In this document: positions 58,938 to 64,000 of the stretch, piece after piece
How positions within the stretch are numbered: position 1 is the stretch's first letter
How the letters are laid out: each line of letters begins with the position of its first letter
From: Xylogone sp. PMI_703
Lineage: Eukaryota > Ascomycota > Leotiomycetes
NCBI GenBank assembly: GCA_021399445.1
Contig: JAJTUQ010000008.1
Coordinates: 1,054,001-1,118,000 of the forward strand
Reading direction: 5' to 3'
DNA: 64,000 bases
The notes under the pieces: model-generated
Seen by the model: the letters and a program-made list of their open reading frames with translations, nothing else
Told to the model about the DNA's origin: nothing
Database searches by the model: none
Translations under genes and position numbers: made by a program

Positions 58938-59640
58938 GCTGTTATGTTCGCTATCTTGTATTCGGAAACAATGGAACTGTATTCTACAGTCTGGTATGTC
59001 CAAGCTAGTGGCAATATGCTACAATGATGAGGATGATATCTGCTGAAGGTGGATAGCAGTGACAAGGCCAACAGACAAGCAGATAACTGGTGTCATTGTA
59101 TTTATATAACTGTATTGCCTCTTTATAGCATCATACACAGGTCGAAGTCACTAGATGTTTTAAGTTATACCTGTGTATCTTGCATACCGGTTCCTCGTGC
59201 AAGATTGGTATCAAGGCTCATGAATCTTGATAATGTATCTTTGTCCTGCATCTTTTCTCCCCATGGTATCAATTGCACTTTCTTTGTCTTAGGTCCACTC
59301 ATTGTTATCTGTGCGATCCGTGTACCAGTGACTGCTATCATGCCAGGAGGGATGGCCGCATGCGGACATGTAATAATTCCAAGCGACCGGGGTAGTAGTG
59401 GGGAATATAAATTGCCCTAGACCTGATCGGGACATTCGGCAGTGCACCACGAACATGCTACACTACGACAAATCAGTGCATTTGGAAGTCTGCAGCGACA
59501 CCTTGATGTGTCGCTGGTCTGAAACGCAAACGCCGGAAGGACCATGTTGCAAAAAAGATCCAGGGCCGTAAAAGGCTGGATTGAATGGCCTGCTTTCTCA
59601 TCTTTCAACTTCAATACATACTCTCTATCCTCTGTTCACG
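58938..59640. other. Divergent spacer and 5' leader of the hydrolase
   Basis: No gene seen. The hydrolase frame is open upstream of its ATG to 59581, but no upstream ATG exists in that frame, so 59641 is chosen. Confidence 0.45.
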
Positions 59641-60726
59641 ATGAGTTGGCTGCACACGACATTAGCTAGGTCTGTCCTTCTATTGCAGCTTGTCATTCTG
59701 CTCCCATGGATTATCATCTATTATATCCCCCGTGGCAACAGGCAACATCCCAAGTATAGTCTGCACCAGGCGACAGCTATCACTGTGATTCGTTGGTTCT
59801 TGGAATATCAGACCCGTGTTCGTCTGGTCACTCCTCAATACGTTGCAGCTCGAAGTCATCAATCTACAGCTATTCCGCGTTGTGAGAAGCCGATATATCA
59901 GGGTCCACTTGCTGATGGAATAGTTACACCCCTTACTATCAATGCATCATGGTATCCTAAGCCTCCAGAGCCATCTCAAGATTCAACTTCTGAGCGACAA
60001 GTTTTGCTACATTTCCACGGTGGTGGCTACTTGACTGGTAGCAGTGGGCAAACGGACAGCGGGTATATGGCAAGCAAGCTGACACCGCAATTGGCTCCCA
60101 TCGCACTCTTTCCTGACTATCGTCTTTCTTGTACGCAACTTGGGAGATTTCCCGCAGCTCTACAAGATGCTGTGTCTGCCTACCAATTCCTACTGGATAT
60201 GGGCTATCAAGCGGAAAATATTGTTTTATCAGGAGACTCAGCTGGTGGCCATCTAGCGCTTGGATTGTTACGCTATATCTCAGAGCACCCACAACTCGAT
60301 ATTCCAGCACCAGGATGCGCGTTTCTCTGGAGCCCATGGATTGACGTTGCAAATTCGTCAATAGAAACCCATCTTTTGGCTAGGGAAACCTATGCAACTG
60401 ACTACTTGCCATCAGCCTTTGTTGTTTGGGCGGCCGAGAGTATCGCTCCAAAACGCACAGTAGATGTCCAGTCGCCATACATCACGTTCTCAGGTAAACC
60501 ATTCAAAACTGCAACAAGACTCTGGATACACGTAGGAGGACTAGAGCTTTTCAGTAAAGAAATTATAAATTTTGCGAAGGAGATGGCTGGAAGCGAAGGA
60601 AACACCGTAGAGCTGTATGTTTCGGAATGGGCTAATCATGATATTATTGAAACGGGTTATATCAATGGTTTCAAGGATGAAGGGAAGGTTGTGTTAGATA
60701 ACGCACAGAGGTTTCTACGTAAGTAG
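59641..60726 (+). CDS. Membrane-anchored alpha/beta-hydrolase_3 esterase/lipase
   Basis: Single exon, 361 residues, intact. Begins with a signal-anchor (LLLQLVILLPWIIIYYI, about residues 14-30). Hormone-sensitive-lipase-type motifs follow: oxyanion box HFHGGGYL, PDYRLS, nucleophile elbow LSGDSAGGHLALG, WSPWIDVANSS, and near the C-terminus a candidate catalytic His in SEWANHDII. Similar fungal proteins hydrolyse acyl esters or detoxify esterified compounds at the ER or vacuole face. Its neighbours are a dead transporter on the left and a convergent amine oxidase on the right. The substrate cannot be predicted. Confidence 0.9.
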   Translation: MSWLHTTLARSVLLLQLVILLPWIIIYYIPRGNRQHPKYSLHQATAITVIRWFLEYQTRVRLVTPQYVAARSHQSTAIPRCEKPIYQGPLADGIVTPLTINASWYPKPPEPSQDSTSERQVLLHFHGGGYLTGSSGQTDSGYMASKLTPQLAPIALFPDYRLSCTQLGRFPAALQDAVSAYQFLLDMGYQAENIVLSGDSAGGHLALGLLRYISEHPQLDIPAPGCAFLWSPWIDVANSSIETHLLARETYATDYLPSAFVVWAAESIAPKRTVDVQSPYITFSGKPFKTATRLWIHVGGLELFSKEIINFAKEMAGSEGNTVELYVSEWANHDIIETGYINGFKDEGKVVLDNAQRFLRK

Positions 60727-61347
60727 ACCACAAATACAAGAGTACTTATATTAGACCACTATCCTTAGTGTAGAGCTACAATCCTATCTGTATCGGAGTT
60801 CAAAATCCAGCTGTTCAAATAGTTCAGTGACCCTGTTAAGAATGATCTTTTGAGAAACCAGTTTTGTTCCTGAATAGATAAGCCTTTGTAAATTCTGGCT
60901 AACGCCACCACGTAAAAAATGCAATTTTGCTTGCACCGACAAGTTTCAGAATGACCTTCCTCTAAGCTGTGGTAATTTAAACTATTAATCTCGGAATGAT
61001 GCATTAGGTTTATTATGCCGAGTGGTCAATATAGTTAGGTGGGATATTATTTTTAACATGAAGAATTAAAATGATATAATACTCATTGCAAAGAGGTTTC
61101 TTCAATTATTGGTCTAGGATTTATTCACAATCGAAAGACGCCATAGTCAGCATATATGAGAAATTTCACTGTTCTAATGCACTTAGTATGAGCTACATAT
61201 GTGTGTAGTCCATAACAAGACAAGCCAAAGATAGTAACCTTGGCTAAAGTGTTTATTTTAGAAACGTCACGTTCTCAGCTATTATCTAATATAATTCCTC
61301 TGTACAACAGTGATTATGCTCAAATCCCTACTCCTGCTTAGAAAAAT
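60727..61347. other. Convergent 3' spacer
   Basis: Separates the stops of the hydrolase and the amine oxidase. No gene seen. Confidence 0.5.
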
Positions 61348-63029
61348 CTAAAGAGTTGCGGATGCCAGATGGAGTCCAGCAGATTTGAGCTCTGCTTCCA
61401 CTTCTCTCGCAGCCAGAGTGCCAGACTCTATCGCCCCATCAATAAACCCTCTCCAGCCATCTGAATAGTCACCGCTAGCAAACTTCAAACTTCCAAGCTG
61501 TTCTTGCAGGGCGCCTAGATATTTTGACATGTATTCGGGTTGGAAGAAACACCAACTGCCGTTGGCTAGAGGATCGTTGTTCCAATCCGTAAATATCTAT
61601 ACAGAAACTAGGTTTAGTAATATGTCTTGAATTTTAGGGGGCCTAGAGAGCTGTGGAGATTCGATTGTACCTACGAGGCGTTTGACTTTGAAATCTGGAT
61701 GGATAGATTCAACACCTTCCAATTGTTCGTGAGGACGCTGGACAGGATCTTCTTTGCCGCCTACAAAGAAAAATACCATATGTGTGTCATCACCAGACAC
61801 TGAAAATGAGTCGCCCATACCTATCATCATATTTCCATCAGTGAAACTGCTAGCTCCATATGAGCGCCACTGTCGCCCCTCCACTTCAGCGTGAAGCTTT
61901 CGAATGGGATTGCTTCGGCTTGTAGCTACAGCCTCGGCCTTCAGTGCAGAAAGAGGTGGATTGAAGGTGATAGTCCTCAAAACAGTGAGTGGGATCGTAC
62001 ATATGATCTTTTGTGTGCTGAAAACACGACCATCGCCACAAGACACGGTCGCTTTCTTAGGGTTGGAGCTATCAATTGATTTGACTACTGTCGAAAAGCT
62101 GTAAGACAGCTTTCCTGTCAAACAACAATCGTCAAATATACGCCTTGCAAGTCCACTTTGGCCGCACTTCAACTTATAACGGGCCATATGGTTCACATAC
62201 TCTTGATATTCGGCTCCGCCCAAGACCCACCTTTGAATAAGATCAAAGAAGCTTGCATCCTCTAGAGGGCCAGCCATAGCCACTAAAGTTCCTTCAAGTA
62301 TGCACAGCTCCTCATCAGTAAGAACTTCCTTCAACTGATTAATGCGGTCTCTGCCGGACATTTGATCATAGTAAGCAAAATGCTCTTGGTTATACGTTGG
62401 ATTATGCGGGTATGGAACGATATCTCTAGCATTTTTTCCATCAGGGTTGTGAAAGATGTGTTGGGTTCTGGTTTGTAGAGCTCCCTGTTGCACTGGGTCA
62501 GCACAAATACCACCTCTTGCAGGAACTTGTTATTATACCAATTCTTCGATCGACCAATCTTTCTGGACACCATTTTTAAATGTTGCATAGGGAACGCAAC
62601 CCTCAAAATACTCAAGAGAATCCTTAATCTCATCATTCAACCCGTATCGCGTAACCTCAGCCCATACATGAGGCTGATGCCAATGGATCCATGTACCTCC
62701 CATTTCAAACCCTTGTGCATCCTTGAAAGAGGTCCATGTGCGGCCACCTATGCGATCACGAGCCTCGACAAGAAGAACCTTCCTCCCTGCGTATGCCCAT
62801 TAAATACTAAAACATCAAAGGTGCAAGAGGCTTGTATAGGGACCTTACCTTGTGCTGTTAAGTCTCTAGTTGCGGTCAGCCCAGCGTATCCTGCTCCTAC
62901 TACGATCACGTCGTAGTCTATTTTTGTACTCGCATTCAATTCACCCGGCGCAATAACTGCCGGCGTCGCCAGGCCTGCCTTTATTCCTTCTAAAGGTGAA
63001 TATTCAAATCCTTCCGTAGTTGACAGCAT
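61348..63029 (-). CDS. Monoamine oxidase, MAO-N type (flavin amine oxidase)
   Basis: Four exons, phase-checked: 63029-62849, 62786-62539, 62484-61675, 61596-61348, giving 495 residues, the length of Aspergillus niger MAO-N. FAD-binding start DYDVIVVGAGYAGLTATRDL, the KVLLVEARDRIGGRTW strand, MGGTWIHWHQPHVW, the substrate-domain segment LEDASFFDLIQRWVLGG, KIICTIPLTVLRTI, and the C-terminal FAD-binding block SGDYSDGWRGFIDGAIESG. The family oxidises primary amines to aldehydes, releasing ammonia and H2O2, in peroxisomes. The last residues are ATL, a weak variant of the peroxisomal SKL/ARL signal, so location is uncertain. The first ATG (MLSTTEGFEYSPLEG) matches the usual family N-terminus. No frameshift or stop seen. 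Confidence 0.92.
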
Positions 63030-63827
63030 CCTTCCTTCCGATGATAAAGACGGGAAGTTGATGTCACGACTGTTAACAAAGTGAAAGAAACCTATCAAAG
63101 GGGCAATTAGTCTGATATTTAAGTGTCTGATTTTTCTTTTTAGGAATCCAGTGTCATCAAATCCAAGAGGAGAACAGTTATAAGAGCAATGATTTTCATA
63201 TGGGTACCTCACGACCGAGAATCTCACTATAGCGACGCATACTATCCTCCTATCATATAAGACGAACTTTACTAGTAATCAACTCGAGCCCTACAAACTC
63301 AAACCTTTCTCGCGGTTATGAACCTGATTGCCACAGAAGGCTTAGCGAGAGGGTAAATAGATAGCTGTGATCCTGATCGTCTCAAAAGGCATAGTTTGAG
63401 CCTACACGAGACAAAAAAAAAGGCATTGAAATGCGACAGTTGACTGTGGAGTTGACGTTAGCCACTGAGAGAGTTGATTGGGGACTCTAATTCCTTGGCT
63501 TTGGAAGTCGCTGTGTCTTTCCTTTTGCACCGATACAGGCATAGTTATCGGCGGCGGTTTTAGGCCTGCCCCGCTGCCTAGCGAGGATAGGAATGCAAAC
63601 TAGCATTGATCATCGTCTGGATAACCGACATCCACTCACTTCATAGCACCGCTCGCGGTCTTGTACCTATTTGGTTCTTCTTCTTCTTCTTCTTCCCCCT
63701 CCTCCTCGCACTGTTTCTGCGCTCAATCACGCTCACCGGCTCGCGACACACACTCTGCGGCCACAGCGATCCTTATGCCACCCTAATATTCCGCCTTACG
63801 CCTAGGATTCCTCGTTCACGGTTGACC
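63030..63827. promoter_or_regulatory. Divergent promoter between amine oxidase and Zn2Cys6 regulator
   Basis: The two genes are transcribed away from each other with about 0.8 kb between start codons. A long pyrimidine tract (TTC)n followed by CCCCCTCCTCCTC lies at about 63675-63707, a common fungal core-promoter feature, oriented towards the regulator. No specific operator was recognised. Confidence 0.5.
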
Positions 63828-64000
63828 ATGATCTCCATACTGGACTTCCACGAACGTCCGTCGAAGGTTGCTAGATCAACAACGCCACCGTCAGCTCCCC
63901 GACGTCTGTCAAAGCCAAAGCGACCTACCAGAACTAAAACATTCTCGGGCTGCTGGACATGCCGTGCTCGCCATGTCAAATGTGATGAGCAAAAGCCGTG
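63828..64000 (+). CDS. Zn2Cys6 transcription factor, N-terminus only (runs off window)
   Basis: From ATG at 63828: a 41-residue basic, Pro/Ser/Thr-rich leader (PSKVARSTTPPSAPRRLSKP) and then TKTFSGCWTCRARHVKCDEQ, the first four cysteine ligands of the fungal binuclear zinc cluster (C-x2-C-x6-C), ending inside the linker at KP. The GCWTCRARHVKCD form is typical of regulators with a C-terminal fungal-specific domain. Divergent from the monoamine oxidase, which suggests it controls amine use. The rest lies beyond the window. Confidence 0.88.
   Translation, partial: MISILDFHERPSKVARSTTPPSAPRRLSKPKRPTRTKTFSGCWTCRARHVKCDEQKP

Overview
The window is nuclear DNA of a filamentous ascomycete (Pezizomycotina). 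The evidence is: many short introns (about 45-95 nt) with GT-AG ends and CTAAC-like branch points; families found mainly in such fungi (DUF3112 membrane proteins, Ayg1-type hydrolases, Zn2Cys6 regulators, MAO-N-type amine oxidases, Dal5-type permeases); and dead genes and transposons whose stops sit at CAG/CAA/CGA/TGG codons, the footprint of repeat-induced point mutation (RIP). The class (perhaps Leotiomycetes) is only a guess.

Layout. 1-9.5 kb is decayed sequence: a Ty3/Gypsy reverse-transcriptase scrap, a truncated zinc-motif gene with a 12-bp coding tandem repeat, and three ruined metabolic genes (short-chain dehydrogenase, alpha/beta-hydrolase, C-terminus of an FAD oxidoreductase). 9.7-15.6 kb holds an intact Dal5-type transporter (10 exons), an intact intronless aldoxime dehydratase, and a truncated regulator abutting an OrsD-like fragment. 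16.9-28.6 kb carries housekeeping-looking genes: a four-TM protein with an in-frame stop, a PH-domain protein, an 834-residue disordered protein and a DUF3112 membrane protein. 30-35 kb has a Tc1/mariner relic, a Ser/Thr-rich single-pass membrane protein and a small cysteine-rich protein. 35.3-41.7 kb has an Ayg1-type hydrolase and a multicopper oxidase, the kind of pair seen in DHN-melanin clusters, separated by a candidate 1.1-kb inverted-repeat element.

43.5-55.2 kb is one nested transposon: an 11.7-kb hAT element with exact 8-bp target duplications. A 7.4-kb Ty3/Gypsy retrotransposon (two 657-bp LTRs, 5-bp duplication) splits its first transposase exon, and a solo LTR of the same family (5-bp duplication) sits in an intron. 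Without these insertions the transposase reads through with one nonsense codon. A 45-bp inverted repeat lies exactly over its start codon.

55-64 kb holds a dead MFS transporter, an intact alpha/beta-hydrolase, an intact 495-residue monoamine oxidase and, divergent from it, the N-terminus of a Zn2Cys6 regulator cut off by the window end. Exon models marked 'phase-checked' were built by hand: splice sites were read from the sequence and exon lengths add up in frame. No CRISPR array, rRNA or convincing tRNA was found.
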